Assembly (NCBI GenBank): GCA_902801175.1
Contig: CADCHF010000001.1
Span: 143,160-207,159, forward strand
Source: an uncultured Coriobacteriaceae bacterium
GTDB lineage: Bacteria; Actinomycetota; Coriobacteriia; Coriobacteriales; Atopobiaceae
Length of the DNA: 64,000 bases
Direction: 5' to 3'
Shown: positions 17,740 to 26,193 of the stretch, piece by piece
Layout: each line of letters opens with the position of its first letter
Numbering within the stretch: position 1 is the first letter of the stretch
The notes under the pieces: model-generated
The model's database searches: none
Seen by the model: the letters and a program-made list of their open reading frames with translations, nothing else
Told to the model about the DNA's origin: nothing
Translations under genes and position numbers: made by a program

Positions 17740-17773
17740 GCGGCCCGCAGGCAAACCGTCACCTGCGGGCCGC
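17740..17773 (-). terminator. GC-rich hairpin after the XRE regulator
   Basis: GCGGCCCGCAGG - ten bases - CCTGCGGGCCGC. There is no clear T-run on either side, so termination is only likely from position (14 bases past the stop at 17787). The rest of 17508-17739 shows nothing recognisable. Confidence 0.45.
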
Positions 17774-17786
17774 ACACATCAACAGG

Positions 17787-18245
17787 CTATGCCTGCTCAC
17801 CCTTCCAATGGTCGAGCGTGGGGAGCAGGACCCCCATAAAGGACACCGCCTCATCGAGGCTCACACCCGATGCCTGGGCCAAGTACGGAGCCGATGCCTC
17901 GATGACATCCTCCATCGTTGCGTAGGCAAACTTGCCGTCGTCGTAGCACCACTTGCAATACGAGGCGTTCTCGGAGCCGTTGGCGTCGGAGCCCTTGGGC
18001 ATGTTGGGCACCGAAAACGGCGTGCCGCAGCATTGGCATGCCGGCTCTTGCGGCAAATCAAGCAAGCGCATAACTGGCACGTCGAGCGCCTGGGCAATGA
18101 GCTTGGTCATGTCGATGCTCGGTGTGGTCTCCCCCGTCTCCCAGCGGCTCACGGCCTGCCGAGTGACATAGACCTTGCGTGCCAGCTCCTCCTGCGTGAC
18201 ACCCTTCTCCTTGCGTACCTGCGCAAGCACGTCCTTAATCGCCAT
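17787..18245 (-). CDS. XRE-family regulator with zinc ribbon
   Basis: A 152-residue DNA-binding protein. The N-terminal Cro/C1-type helix-turn-helix (about residues 5-60) has VTQEELARKVYVTRQAVSRW as its recognition segment. Residues 68-105 carry four cysteine pairs of a zinc ribbon (CQCCGTPF...YCKWCYDDG), a combination common in Firmicutes and Coriobacteriia. The C-terminus (about 108-150) resembles the small domain that follows such ribbons. Start ATG 18245 follows GAGGAGG; the upstream extension has no site. Targets unknown; it stands alone. Confidence 0.85.
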   Translation of the reverse strand: MAIKDVLAQVRKEKGVTQEELARKVYVTRQAVSRWETGETTPSIDMTKLIAQALDVPVMRLLDLPQEPACQCCGTPFSVPNMPKGSDANGSENASYCKWCYDDGKFAYATMEDVIEASAPYLAQASGVSLDEAVSFMGVLLPTLDHWKGEQA

Positions 18246-18777
18246 GGCAAACCTCCTCTTGCTTGGGACTACCTGCCATCGAGTGTATGGGCGCCAAGCC
18301 CCTGCGTCGAGCAACGCATTGTTGCCCTGCCGTCCGTCACCAGGCTCGTAGCATACGAAGGAGCGCAAGAACTCGCATGCCTCAGTACGGCTACAGGAGA
18401 ACAGGGAGCTCTAAAGGATGGCATCGGTCAGCAGCAGGGCCGTTTCGTTAGCGCCCAGACGCATGCAAAGAAAGGACCCGTCGTCTGTATGGTTTCGAGC
18501 ATTACAGCACCTCTATCTGCAGCACAATTCAAGGCCGATGCAGCACATGGGACACTCGCCCTTGCTGGTCGGCTCAATTGCCCCGTCAATGAATCGCCTT
18601 GGACTCAAGCCCTGCGGCAAAGGTTCAAGGCCAGGCCAGCAACTATCATACGCCCCCTGCGGCATAGCATCTTACTGAGGTCGCATGAAGACGTGAGCCT
18701 GGAGCTACGTTACCCGCAGCTTCAGGCCCACGTTGGCGTACTGCATGAATATGCGAAGCCCTACCGATAGACAGCCG
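18246..18777. other. 532-base gap without a supported gene
   Basis: Short open frames on both strands lack ribosome sites and family-like sequence. No clear hairpin or repeat was found. The left end must hold the promoter of the XRE gene; the rest may be decayed coding DNA. Confidence 0.4.
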
Positions 18778-19239
18778 CTACTTGACTGCTACAGTGTGCT
18801 CGCGGTCGATCTCGGCCACCTTGTCACGACGGCGCGTGTACTTCTCCTCGGTGAAGGCGTCGGTAGACATCCAGGTCTTTACGATGGCCATGGCAAGCAC
18901 CGGGCCAATGATCTTTCCGCCCAGGCAGAGCACGTTTGCATCGTTGTGCTGGCGCGAGAGCTCGGCGCACACGGGGTCCTGGCACACGCAGGCAAAGATG
19001 CCGCGCAGCTTGTTGGCGATCATGGCGCTGCCGTAACCAACTCCGTCAACAAAGATGCCTCGGTCGCACTCGCCCTTGGCAACGGCCATCGAGGCGGGAT
19101 ACACAAAGTCAGAGAGGTCGCAGCCCTCCGTGTCATAGGTGCCAAAGTCGCTGACCTCGTGGCCCTCCTGCTCGAGCCAGGCCTTGATCTCGTTCTTGAG
19201 CGCGGTACCTGCGTGATCGTTTGCCATTGCGATTCTCAT
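18778..19239 (-). CDS. RpiB/LacAB-family sugar-phosphate isomerase
   Basis: A 153-residue aldose-ketose isomerase of the ribose-5-phosphate isomerase B/galactose-6-phosphate isomerase family. The RQHNDANVLCLGGKIIG block, with its catalytic His, is intact. The segment normally reading CGTGIG has DGVGYG, so the catalytic Cys of E. coli RpiB is replaced by Asp. Actinobacterial RpiB enzymes also lack this Cys and use an acidic residue elsewhere. The usual sugar-recognition loop is altered too, so the substrate may not be ribose 5-phosphate. Monocistronic, divergent from the sensory hydrogenase gene. Confidence 0.85.
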   Translation of the reverse strand: MRIAMANDHAGTALKNEIKAWLEQEGHEVSDFGTYDTEGCDLSDFVYPASMAVAKGECDRGIFVDGVGYGSAMIANKLRGIFACVCQDPVCAELSRQHNDANVLCLGGKIIGPVLAMAIVKTWMSTDAFTEEKYTRRRDKVAEIDREHTVAVK

Positions 19240-19430
19240 GACTGCCTCCTTGGGGACAATTGCGCCGACTCTTCCCGCTTACAGCCATTCTATTTTGTTG
19301 CTCGGACGGTGCCGCGCTGCGTCGCCCGCACATTGGGCAAACGGACACATCGCGGCTCTGCAAGCAGGGCAACAACAGTCGGCCAGCCCATCCACATTTT
19401 GCCTCAAATCCGATACCCTTTAATGCGATA

Positions 19431-19458
19431 GGATTTGCGCATATATGCGGGCAAATCC
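19431..19458. promoter_or_regulatory. Nested palindrome upstream of sensory hydrogenase
   Basis: GGATTTGC and GCAAATCC flank GCATATATGC, itself a perfect palindrome. It lies 25 bases before the ATG at 19483, where a repressor would block transcription or a hairpin would affect translation. Confidence 0.5.
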
Positions 19459-19482
19459 CTCATATCAACCAAGGGGGACCTA

Positions 19483-21159
19483 ATGACAAGCTGCCTAAGG
19501 CTAAAGAAGTCAAACTGTAAGAACTGCTACAAGTGCATTCGACACTGCCCGGTCAAGTCGATTCGCTTCTCTGCGGAGCAGGCGCACATCATTGACGACG
19601 AGTGCATCCTTTGCGGCCAATGCTTTGTCGTCTGCCCGCAGGACGCCAAGCAGATTGTGGATGAGACGGAGAAGGTCAAGGTCCTGATTGGCAGTGGTGA
19701 GCCCGTCATTGCAAGCCTCGCACCGTCGTTCATCGCCAACTATGATGGCGTGGGGATCGAGTCCATGCGCGAGGCGCTCAAGAAGCTCGGCTTCCACGAT
19801 GTTGAGGAGACGGCAATCGGTGCCACCATGGTCAAGCGCGAGTACGACCGGATGCTGCGCGACGAAAACCGTGACATCGTCATCTCATCCTGCTGCCACT
19901 CCATCAACCTGCTGATTCGCAAGTACTTCCCCGAGCAGCTCCCCTACCTTGCCGATGTCGTGTCGCCCATGGTGGCCCACTGCATCGACATCAAGCGACG
20001 CATTCCAAACGCAAAGACGGTGTTCATTGGCCCCTGCGTTGCCAAGAAGGACGAGGCCGACCAGCACAGCGATGTGGTAGATGCCGCCCTGACCTTTGAG
20101 GAGCTTACAAGCTGGCTCAAGGAGGAGCAGATCGAGCTCAAGAAAGAGGTCATCACCGACGACAAAGGCCTCGCGAGGTTCTTCCCCACCCCGGGCGGAA
20201 TCCTCAAGACCATGGCCCAAGACGCGCCTGGCTTCACCTACATGGCACTCGATGGCATCGATGCCTGCCTGGCGGCACTCGATGACATCGCTCAGGGCAA
20301 GATCCATAAGTGCTTTATCGAGATGTCCACATGCTCGGGTAGCTGCATCGGCGGTCCCGTGATGGAGAAGTACCGTCGCAGCCCCGTCGCAGACTACATG
20401 GCCGTGGCAAACTTTGCCGGGAAGAATGACTTTGACGTCGACCAGCCCGATGTCTCGACCATGAAGCAGTACTACTCGCCCATCGACCGCTCCGAGCGCG
20501 TCCCGTCCAACTACGAGATCGTCGAGATCCTCCGCCAGATGGGCAAGTTCAAGCCGAGCGACGAGCTCAACTGCGGGTCCTGTGGCTACAACACCTGCCG
20601 CGACAAGGCAGTCGCCATTTACCAGGGCAAGGCTGACATCTCCATGTGCCTGCCGTTCCTCAAGGAGAAGGCAGAGAGCTTCTCGGACGCCATCGTCAAG
20701 AACAGCCCCAACGCCCTGGTCGTGGTCAACGACACGCTCGAGGTGCAGCAGCTCAATAACGCGGCGCTCAAGCTGCTCAACATCCGCTTTGCGTCTGACG
20801 TGCTGGGCGACCAGGTGGTACGCATCCTCGACCCCAAGGCGTTCCTCGACGTGAAGCGCTCGAGGAGGGGCGTGTACAACAAGCGCACCTACCTGGCCGA
20901 ATACGACCGCTACGTGGACCAGACCATCGTTCCGGCCGAGGACGGCCGCATGATCATCTGCATCATGCACGACGTGACCGCCGAGGAGGAGGCGCGTCAG
21001 CGCAAGGAAGAGATCAGCCACCAGACGGTGGAAGTCGCCGACGAGGTCATCAACAGGCAGATGCTCATCGTGCAAGAAATCGCCTCGCTTTTGGGTGAGA
21101 CGACCGCAGAGACCAAGATCGCCCTGTCCAAGCTGAAGGAGTCGATTATCGATGAATGA
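19483..21159 (+). CDS. hydS: Sensory [FeFe]-hydrogenase with PAS domain (HydS-like, group C)
   Basis: A 558-residue protein. In order: two [4Fe-4S] ferredoxin motifs (CKNCYKCIRHC, CILCGQCFVVC), the hydrogenase H-cluster domain, an added CGSCGYNTC Fe-S domain near residue 363, a PAS domain (about 405-495) and a C-terminal helix. All four H-cluster cysteines are visible: SSCCHS near 135, GPCVAKK near 183 and EMSTCSGSCIGG near 279. The L1 motif lacks the Pro-x-Trp of catalytic enzymes. PAS-containing group C enzymes are thought to sense H2 and signal through partner kinases or phosphatases. Start ATG 19483 with AAGGGGGA. The stop overlaps the next gene by eight bases, so the two proteins are probably coupled and act together. 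Confidence 0.92.
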   Translation: MTSCLRLKKSNCKNCYKCIRHCPVKSIRFSAEQAHIIDDECILCGQCFVVCPQDAKQIVDETEKVKVLIGSGEPVIASLAPSFIANYDGVGIESMREALKKLGFHDVEETAIGATMVKREYDRMLRDENRDIVISSCCHSINLLIRKYFPEQLPYLADVVSPMVAHCIDIKRRIPNAKTVFIGPCVAKKDEADQHSDVVDAALTFEELTSWLKEEQIELKKEVITDDKGLARFFPTPGGILKTMAQDAPGFTYMALDGIDACLAALDDIAQGKIHKCFIEMSTCSGSCIGGPVMEKYRRSPVADYMAVANFAGKNDFDVDQPDVSTMKQYYSPIDRSERVPSNYEIVEILRQMGKFKPSDELNCGSCGYNTCRDKAVAIYQGKADISMCLPFLKEKAESFSDAIVKNSPNALVVVNDTLEVQQLNNAALKLLNIRFASDVLGDQVVRILDPKAFLDVKRSRRGVYNKRTYLAEYDRYVDQTIVPAEDGRMIICIMHDVTAEEEARQRKEEISHQTVEVADEVINRQMLIVQEIASLLGETTAETKIALSKLKESIIDE

Positions 21160-22327
21160 TCTGTGCGCCGACATTGGCTACAAGAGCATCAACCATGCAG
21201 GCGAGGAACTCTGCGGCGACCATGTGGACGTGGTGAGCAAGGATGACGGCTCCACTGTCATTGTGCTTGCCGACGGTCTTGGCAGTGGCGTGCAGGCGAG
21301 CATCCTCTCGACGCTCACGTCTAAGATCATCTCCACCATGATGGCCGAGGGTCTCTCCATCGAGGAGTGCGTCTCTACCATTGCTGCCACGCTCCCCGTT
21401 ACCGGGAAGCACGGCGTGGCGTATTCCACTTTTACGATCATCAATTTGATTCGCAACCACACGGCGGAGCTCATTCAATACGACAACCCCGAGGTCATCT
21501 TCATTAGGGATGGCGATGTCACCGACTACCCAATGACCGAGCTGCACTTTGAGGACAAGACGATCTACAGGTCAACGATTAGGCTGCAGGAGGGCGACAT
21601 CTTTGTTGCCATGAGCGACGGTTGCCCGCACGCCAACGCGGACAAGGCCTACAACAACAACTGGAAGCGCGAGGACATTGCCAAGTTTGTGGCCGACATG
21701 TCGCTTACGGGCTACACGGCAAAGGTGCTCTGCACGATGCTCGTGGACGAGTGCGACAAGCTCTATGGCTACAAGCCGCTCGACGATGCGACCGCAGCCG
21801 TTGTTCGCATTAGGAAGCGTGTGCCCATGAACATCCTGTTTGGGCCTCCCTCCGACCCCGACGACTGCAACAGAATGATGAACCTGTTCTTCTCTAAGGG
21901 CGGCAAGCACATCATTTGCGGAGGGACCACCGCGTCGATTGCCTCCAAGTACCTGCGTAAGCCCCTCAGGGCAAAGACGCATCCTGGTATGAAAAGCGAT
22001 GTTCCGCCAATCTCGGAGCTTGAGGGCGTTGACCTGGTAACGGAGGGTGTCATCACCATGAGCAAGGTGCTAACGTACGCCCAGGACTACCTACAGAACA
22101 ACGAGACCTACGAAGATTGGAACTACGGCCACGACGGTGCCTCGCGCATCTGCCAGCTGTTGTTTGAGGAGGCCACGGACATCAACTTCTACGTTGGTCG
22201 CGCCATGAACCCAGCGCACCAGAACCCCGACCTTCCCATCAACTTCAACATCAAGATGAACATCGTGGAGCAGCTATCCAAGTGCCTTGAAGACATGGGC
22301 AAGCGCATTAGGGTGAGCTACTTCTAA
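21152..22327 (+). CDS. SpoIIE/PP2C-type phosphatase partner of the sensory hydrogenase
   Basis: A 391-residue cytoplasmic protein. Residues about 1-230 form a PP2C/SpoIIE phosphatase domain, with metal-binding acidic motifs LADGLGSG (near 40) and MSDGCPHAN (near 155). The C-terminal 150 residues (CGGTTASIASKYL...) are a conserved extension of this family with no assigned activity. It overlaps the hydrogenase gene by eight bases. SpoIIE-type phosphatases next to group C [FeFe]-hydrogenases are a known arrangement. The expected role is to convert the H2 or redox signal into dephosphorylation of a target protein not encoded nearby. Confidence 0.88.
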   Translation: MNDLCADIGYKSINHAGEELCGDHVDVVSKDDGSTVIVLADGLGSGVQASILSTLTSKIISTMMAEGLSIEECVSTIAATLPVTGKHGVAYSTFTIINLIRNHTAELIQYDNPEVIFIRDGDVTDYPMTELHFEDKTIYRSTIRLQEGDIFVAMSDGCPHANADKAYNNNWKREDIAKFVADMSLTGYTAKVLCTMLVDECDKLYGYKPLDDATAAVVRIRKRVPMNILFGPPSDPDDCNRMMNLFFSKGGKHIICGGTTASIASKYLRKPLRAKTHPGMKSDVPPISELEGVDLVTEGVITMSKVLTYAQDYLQNNETYEDWNYGHDGASRICQLLFEEATDINFYVGRAMNPAHQNPDLPINFNIKMNIVEQLSKCLEDMGKRIRVSYF

Positions 22328-22351
22328 AGCGTTTTGGCACGTGCCAAACGA

Positions 22352-22387
22352 GCGGGTCACGTTGATGCGTGGCCCGCCCGTTCTTTT
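22352..22387 (+). terminator. Terminator of the hydrogenase-phosphatase operon
   Basis: GCGGGTCACG - six bases - CGTGGCCCGC followed by CCGTTCTTTT. Confidence 0.8.
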
Positions 22388-22412
22388 AGAGCTCTGCGTT
22401 GTGTTTTGGTCG

Positions 22413-23216
22413 TTAGCAGCTGCGCTTGCCCATCTTGGCGTAGACGTCCTCGCGCGGCAACCAGTCGAGGAAAGCCTCTACCTGCTGGTCCCAGAAGCGC
22501 CACTCGTGGCCAAAGCCCGGTACCGCCGTCCAGGTGACGTCGGCCCCAAGCTCGGCGAGCTCGGCGGCGAAGGCCTGGTTGGGCTCAAAGAGGAAGTCCT
22601 CGGTGCCGCAGGCCGTGTAGATGGGCGGGAAGGGCACGTCGGAGGCAGCGACCGCCTTGGCCAGCGCATGCAGGTCGTACTCGGCATCGGGAGCCGCAGG
22701 CTCCTGGGCCATGGGGTCGGAGGCAAACACGGCCGGGTTGATGGAGAGCCCCGCCGAGAACGCACCGATGGCGTGGTAGCGCTCGGGGTGCGTGAGCCCG
22801 TGCATCAGGGCACCATAGCCGCCCATGGAGAGGCCAGCGATGTAGGTGTCCTCAGGCTTGTCCGAGACGGGGAAGTAGTTGGTCACAAACTCGGGCAGCT
22901 CCTCGGAGATGAAGCGCTTGAAGTCGTCGGCGCCTACCTTGGCATAGGCCTTGTTCTCGGCCGAGACGTTGACGATGGCGATGCGGCGCTCCTCGGCGTA
23001 GAGCTCCACGTTGGTGTAGCCCGTCCACTGCGCGTGGTTGTTGGCGTAGCCGTGCAGCAGGTAGACCACGGGGAATTTGGCGGGCAGCACGTGCGTGGCC
23101 GGCGCCTGGCCGGGAAGGCCCATGGCCTCGGGGCAGGTGACCGACGGCAGCACCACGGTGATGTCCACCGCACGGTTGAGCGAGTACGACAGGAAGTTGC
23201 AAACGACCTTTGCCAT
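22413..23216 (-). CDS. Esterase-D/putative-esterase family hydrolase
   Basis: A 267-residue alpha/beta hydrolase of the esterase-D-like group (S-formylglutathione hydrolase, tributyrin and feruloyl/acetyl esterases). The nucleophile motif is GLSMGGYGAL (Ser near 133). The oxyanion segment is VVYLLHGYANNHAQW and the acid/His region is FGHEWRFWDQQ near the C-terminus. No signal peptide, so cytosolic. Start ATG 23216 follows AAAGGG. Transcribed alone. Substrate probably a small ester, for example acetylated sugars; not decidable here. Confidence 0.85.
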   Translation of the reverse strand: MAKVVCNFLSYSLNRAVDITVVLPSVTCPEAMGLPGQAPATHVLPAKFPVVYLLHGYANNHAQWTGYTNVELYAEERRIAIVNVSAENKAYAKVGADDFKRFISEELPEFVTNYFPVSDKPEDTYIAGLSMGGYGALMHGLTHPERYHAIGAFSAGLSINPAVFASDPMAQEPAAPDAEYDLHALAKAVAASDVPFPPIYTACGTEDFLFEPNQAFAAELAELGADVTWTAVPGFGHEWRFWDQQVEAFLDWLPREDVYAKMGKRSC

Positions 23217-23329
23217 GATGGAACCCTTTCCCCTAAAGGTTGATCTGCCCTCATGGTAGCGCGCAGCATAGTTTTTCTGGTACCGCTAGCGTCAAAAGGC
23301 AGCACGGGGTGGGTGTTCGCACCATGCGG

Positions 23330-23836
23330 CTACAACTGATTGGCCAACAGCCAGAAAAGGCCGCCAAGAATGAATGCGAGGGGAATTCCACCCAGAAAGA
23401 TGCGTGGCACCTTGACGCGCATGCGAGCACGCCAGTCCTTGGAGCTCGCGCTCAGGTCCTCGATGCCAGGAATGTCCCACCATTCACTGAGCGCCACCCA
23501 CAACGTGTCGATGACCACGCAGTCAAAGGTCTCCATCAGCGCAAAGAGCACGTAGGTCTGCCAGACAGTGTCGAGGTAGCTCCGCGCGCCGTTGACCATG
23601 CAGACGCAGATGAAGAACACCGCGAGCACAGCCACTATGCCAGATGTGACCGCCATGCGGCGTCGGCGCGCGATGCGCTCGCGCGTGATGAGCCCCAGCT
23701 CCACCAGCCGATCCTGAATGTCCTGCTCGTAGTAGAAGGCTCCTCCCACCGGCCCCAGCGGCACGGTGCTCAGCCACACGTACAGAAAGAACAGCAGCCA
23801 AATAACAAGGGTCTCTATCAGCAGCTTTGCGAGCAT
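23330..23836 (-). CDS. Conserved membrane protein, four helices
   Basis: A 168-residue protein with four hydrophobic segments at about 5-25, 65-85, 90-112 and 148-166. Between the first two is a basic cytoplasmic loop (RERIARRRRR). I do not recognise a family. It starts six bases after the stop of the upstream alpha/beta hydrolase gene, so the two form an operon; its own ribosome site is weak, which suggests coupled translation. Confidence 0.7.
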   Translation of the reverse strand: MLAKLLIETLVIWLLFFLYVWLSTVPLGPVGGAFYYEQDIQDRLVELGLITRERIARRRRMAVTSGIVAVLAVFFICVCMVNGARSYLDTVWQTYVLFALMETFDCVVIDTLWVALSEWWDIPGIEDLSASSKDWRARMRVKVPRIFLGGIPLAFILGGLFWLLANQL

Positions 23837-23842
23837 GGCAGC

Positions 23843-24670
23843 CTACCCGCGGCCTACAGGTGCGCCGCACCCATCTGCAGACGTGCCGATTCCCATCCGC
23901 TCATCAATTGCAGCGAGCACCGTGTCAGTCCACTTGCTGCCAAAGAGCCACTCCTCGTGCTGCATGTCAAAGCGCATAAGATCGGGCTCGCGGAAGTGCT
24001 GCTGGTAACGCTTGAGGTAGGTGCCCTTGGGATCCATGCGTAGCGCGTAGATCACGTGGATGGTAGTGCCGTCCTGATGGATGTCGTCCTCGAGCGGCGT
24101 CACGTAGTCGGAGTAGAACTCGCGCGAGATGGTCTTGGGGTGCATGTTGGCAAAGCTGTTCGAGAAGCCGTCCAAAAAGGTGCGCATCTCGTCGTTGTCC
24201 TCGTCCGCATAGAGCGACTTCACCAGCCGGTCCACGAGCTTCTGGCGCTTCTTCTCGCTCTTGGCCGCTCCGGAGAGCATTGGCCCCACAATCCAGGTCA
24301 TGATGCGTGCCACGAGCGGGCTGCCCTGATCGAGGTCGGAGCTGCCAATGAAGGCATGGTCCACGTGTACGCGGCCGTGCTGCACAAGCAGGGCCGCAAA
24401 GCTGCCGCCAAGCGAGCTGCCATAGGCAGCGTCAACATGTCCGCCATGATGCTCAATGAGGTAGTCCTCTATCTTTGCGCAGACCTCAGGCACGCTCGTG
24501 AAGCAGATGGATGAGTCGCCCTCAAAGCCGTCGTAGTTGACGCAGATGAGGTGGTAGCGCTCGGCGAGGGCGTCAATCACGCGCGCAAAGTTGATTTGCC
24601 AGGTGCAGGCAGTACCAGGCAAAAGAACCAGCGTCTTTCCGTCATCGCGACCCATCTCGGTGAACTGCAT
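23843..24670 (-). CDS. Alpha/beta hydrolase
   Basis: A 275-residue alpha/beta-hydrolase-fold protein. The early strand TLVLLPGTACTW gives the oxyanion-type turn, and YGSSLGGSFAAL (Ser near 87) is the nucleophile elbow. The likely acid and His are not confidently placed. ATG 24670 is preferred because GGGGAG lies nine bases before it; ATG 24679 lies directly on that site. First gene of a two-gene operon with the four-helix membrane protein. No close family or substrate is recognised. Confidence 0.75.
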   Translation of the reverse strand: MQFTEMGRDDGKTLVLLPGTACTWQINFARVIDALAERYHLICVNYDGFEGDSSICFTSVPEVCAKIEDYLIEHHGGHVDAAYGSSLGGSFAALLVQHGRVHVDHAFIGSSDLDQGSPLVARIMTWIVGPMLSGAAKSEKKRQKLVDRLVKSLYADEDNDEMRTFLDGFSNSFANMHPKTISREFYSDYVTPLEDDIHQDGTTIHVIYALRMDPKGTYLKRYQQHFREPDLMRFDMQHEEWLFGSKWTDTVLAAIDERMGIGTSADGCGAPVGRG

Positions 24671-24850
24671 GGCTGTCATCTCCCCAGAGCAAGACAGGTG
24701 TCATTTGTTAGCCTATCCTAACTCAAACAGCATTCGGATGATGGGCAACTGCGGGCCCGTAGCTAGACGGCCTGCAGATGGACGCGGCACATCTGCGGGC
24801 TCAACCGCTACCATAGACCGTGTCTAATGGCGGCAATGTGAGGGGGACCC

Positions 24851-25600
24851 TTGGACATCATTCAGAACGAAATCATGCGCAAGGTGGTTTTTCTTGTAGT
24901 TACCTGCATAATCGCGCTCACTCTTCAGGCCATCTCGACAAAGACCATCAAGCGGATCTTTGAGACTGGAAACGTCCCACGTGGCTCAATCTTCATCAAC
25001 CTTGCGCGTGCGCTCATCTGGTTCTTGGCCCTGCTTGCCGTGCTCGAGCCAGTCTTTGGCATTCAGCCCACGGCCTTTGTGGCCGCCCTCGGCGTGACCT
25101 CCATCGCCATCTCGTTTGGTCTGCAGACCACCATCTCAAACGTCATCTCGGGGCTCGGGCTCATGCTTGCGCACGTCTTTGAGGTGGGCGACTGGATTGA
25201 GGTGGGTTCCTACCAGGGCGTTGTGACCGACATCACCTGGCGCTCCACCACGATTCGCTCGCTGGTGGGCGATGTCATCGTCATCCCAAACTCGGTGCTC
25301 AACACCACCACGCTGCGCAAGATGTCCCCCACCACGGCATGCTCCGTCACCATCCCGCTCGACATTCACCCCGAGGCCGACATGGCAGAGGTCGAGCGTG
25401 ACATCCGCGAGTCGGTGACCGAGGCTGTGGCCGAATGGCGTGATCCAGAACGCACCATCGACCTCATTGAGCAGGGATACGGCTCGTTTGGCTTTAGGCT
25501 CGATGTGCGCGTACCGCTGCGCACCATGGACGATGGCCTTACCGCTCGCAGCGCCATCGTGCGTGCTTGTTCTGGCCGCAGTTGGCTTGCCCGCTGGTAG
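24851..25600 (+). CDS. MscS-family mechanosensitive channel, C-terminus frameshifted
   Basis: A small MscS-type channel: about three N-terminal helices, the pore-lining helix and beta domain (SNVISGLGLMLAHVFEVGDWIEVG), and the start of the cytoplasmic vestibule. TTG 24851 is the likely start, with AGGGGGA upstream. The final residues after ARSAIVRA (CSGRSWLARW) look foreign. Removing one T at 25568-25569 gives VLAAVGLPAGSARPKVVLPR to a stop at 25631, a normal MscS ending. So either a one-base insertion or a consensus error shortens the true 24851-25631 product. Role: osmotic pressure release. Confidence 0.8.
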   Translation: MDIIQNEIMRKVVFLVVTCIIALTLQAISTKTIKRIFETGNVPRGSIFINLARALIWFLALLAVLEPVFGIQPTAFVAALGVTSIAISFGLQTTISNVISGLGLMLAHVFEVGDWIEVGSYQGVVTDITWRSTTIRSLVGDVIVIPNSVLNTTTLRKMSPTTACSVTIPLDIHPEADMAEVERDIRESVTEAVAEWRDPERTIDLIEQGYGSFGFRLDVRVPLRTMDDGLTARSAIVRACSGRSWLARW

Positions 25601-25681
25601 CGCAAGACCCAAAGTCGTACTGCCAAGATAGAAGAAATGCACCCGCGGACAAGCGTGAGTGCACCTGCTTAGCTATTATCT

Positions 25682-25697
25682 TTGTGCGATTACACAA
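25682..25697. promoter_or_regulatory. Palindrome TTGTGC-GATT-ACACAA
   Basis: Eleven of twelve arm positions fit the consensus. It lies between two gene 3' ends (MscS and ACP), not in front of a known start. Confidence 0.5.
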
Positions 25698-25712
25698 ATC
25701 AATCCTGTATGC

Positions 25713-25751
25713 AAAAAAGGACCTTGAAACTGCAAATGTTTCAAGGTCCTT
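25713..25751 (-). terminator. Terminator of the thiolase-DUF35-ACP operon
   Basis: AAGGACCTTGAAAC - seven bases - GTTTCAAGGTCCTT, followed on the minus strand by TTTTTTGC. Confidence 0.9.
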
Positions 25752-25769
25752 CTCATTAGATAGAGCTAT

Positions 25770-25785
25770 TTGTACTATTGCACAA
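25770..25785. promoter_or_regulatory. Palindrome TTGTAC-TATT-GCACAA
   Basis: Eleven of twelve arm positions fit the consensus; 88 bp from the copy at 25682 on the other side of the terminator. Confidence 0.5.
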
Positions 25786-25817
25786 ATTTACCTAGTGCCA
25801 ATGGCACCTTGATTGAG

Positions 25818-26054
25818 CTAGTCCTCAATCTCCTCGGCAACGCGCTCGACGAGCTCGCCAAAGGTCTTCATCTTCATGACCTCGTGGATGGTCACCTCGG
25901 CGTCGAGCTCGTTCTCGATGGTGGAGGTGAGGGCGATCATCTTCATCGAGCCCTTGCCGAGCTCGTCGAAGGTGGTGTCAGCGGTGATCTCGCCGTCGTA
26001 GCCGTAGGCGACCTTAGCAAAACCGGCAAGCTGCTCAAGAAGCTCCTGATCCAT
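25818..26054 (-). CDS. Acyl carrier protein (with thiolase and DUF35)
   Basis: A 78-residue acidic four-helix carrier protein. The phosphopantetheine-attachment site aligns as LGKGSMKMIAL in place of the usual LGxDSLxxVEL. The Ser is kept but Asp and Leu are changed to Gly and Met, so it is not the fatty-acid-synthesis AcpP. C-terminal helix FGELVERVAEEIED is typical. Third gene of the thiolase-DUF35-ACP operon, after a 139-base gap that contains a REP-like repeat. It probably carries the acyl group handled by the thiolase-like enzyme. A second divergent ACP lies at 33492 beside a hydrolase. Confidence 0.88.
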   Translation of the reverse strand: MDQELLEQLAGFAKVAYGYDGEITADTTFDELGKGSMKMIALTSTIENELDAEVTIHEVMKMKTFGELVERVAEEIED

Positions 26055-26147
26055 GATGGGGTTCCTTTCGTCTGTTCACAGATGATCAATGTCAAACGCT
26101 CGTGCAACGGGGACGTAAGAGTGTCCAATTCTTGGACGCCGCAAGCC

Positions 26148-26175
26148 GGACAAAAGGAACCGTCCCCAATGTCCG
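26148..26175 (-). repeat. REP-like repeat (GGACATTGGGGACGGTTCC type)
   Basis: Inverted copy of the sequence seen at 35191, 35244, 35291 and 47279. It sits inside the operon gap between DUF35 and ACP genes. This kind of motif is often spread by REP-associated transposases; none is encoded in the window. Confidence 0.6.
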
Positions 26176-26193
26176 ACCTGCGGTTACTGCCAT

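Noticed and set aside
17628..18770. 380-codon plus-strand frame over the XRE gene and the gap after it
   Set aside because: No ribosome site, no domain, and it runs through the regulator and hairpin.
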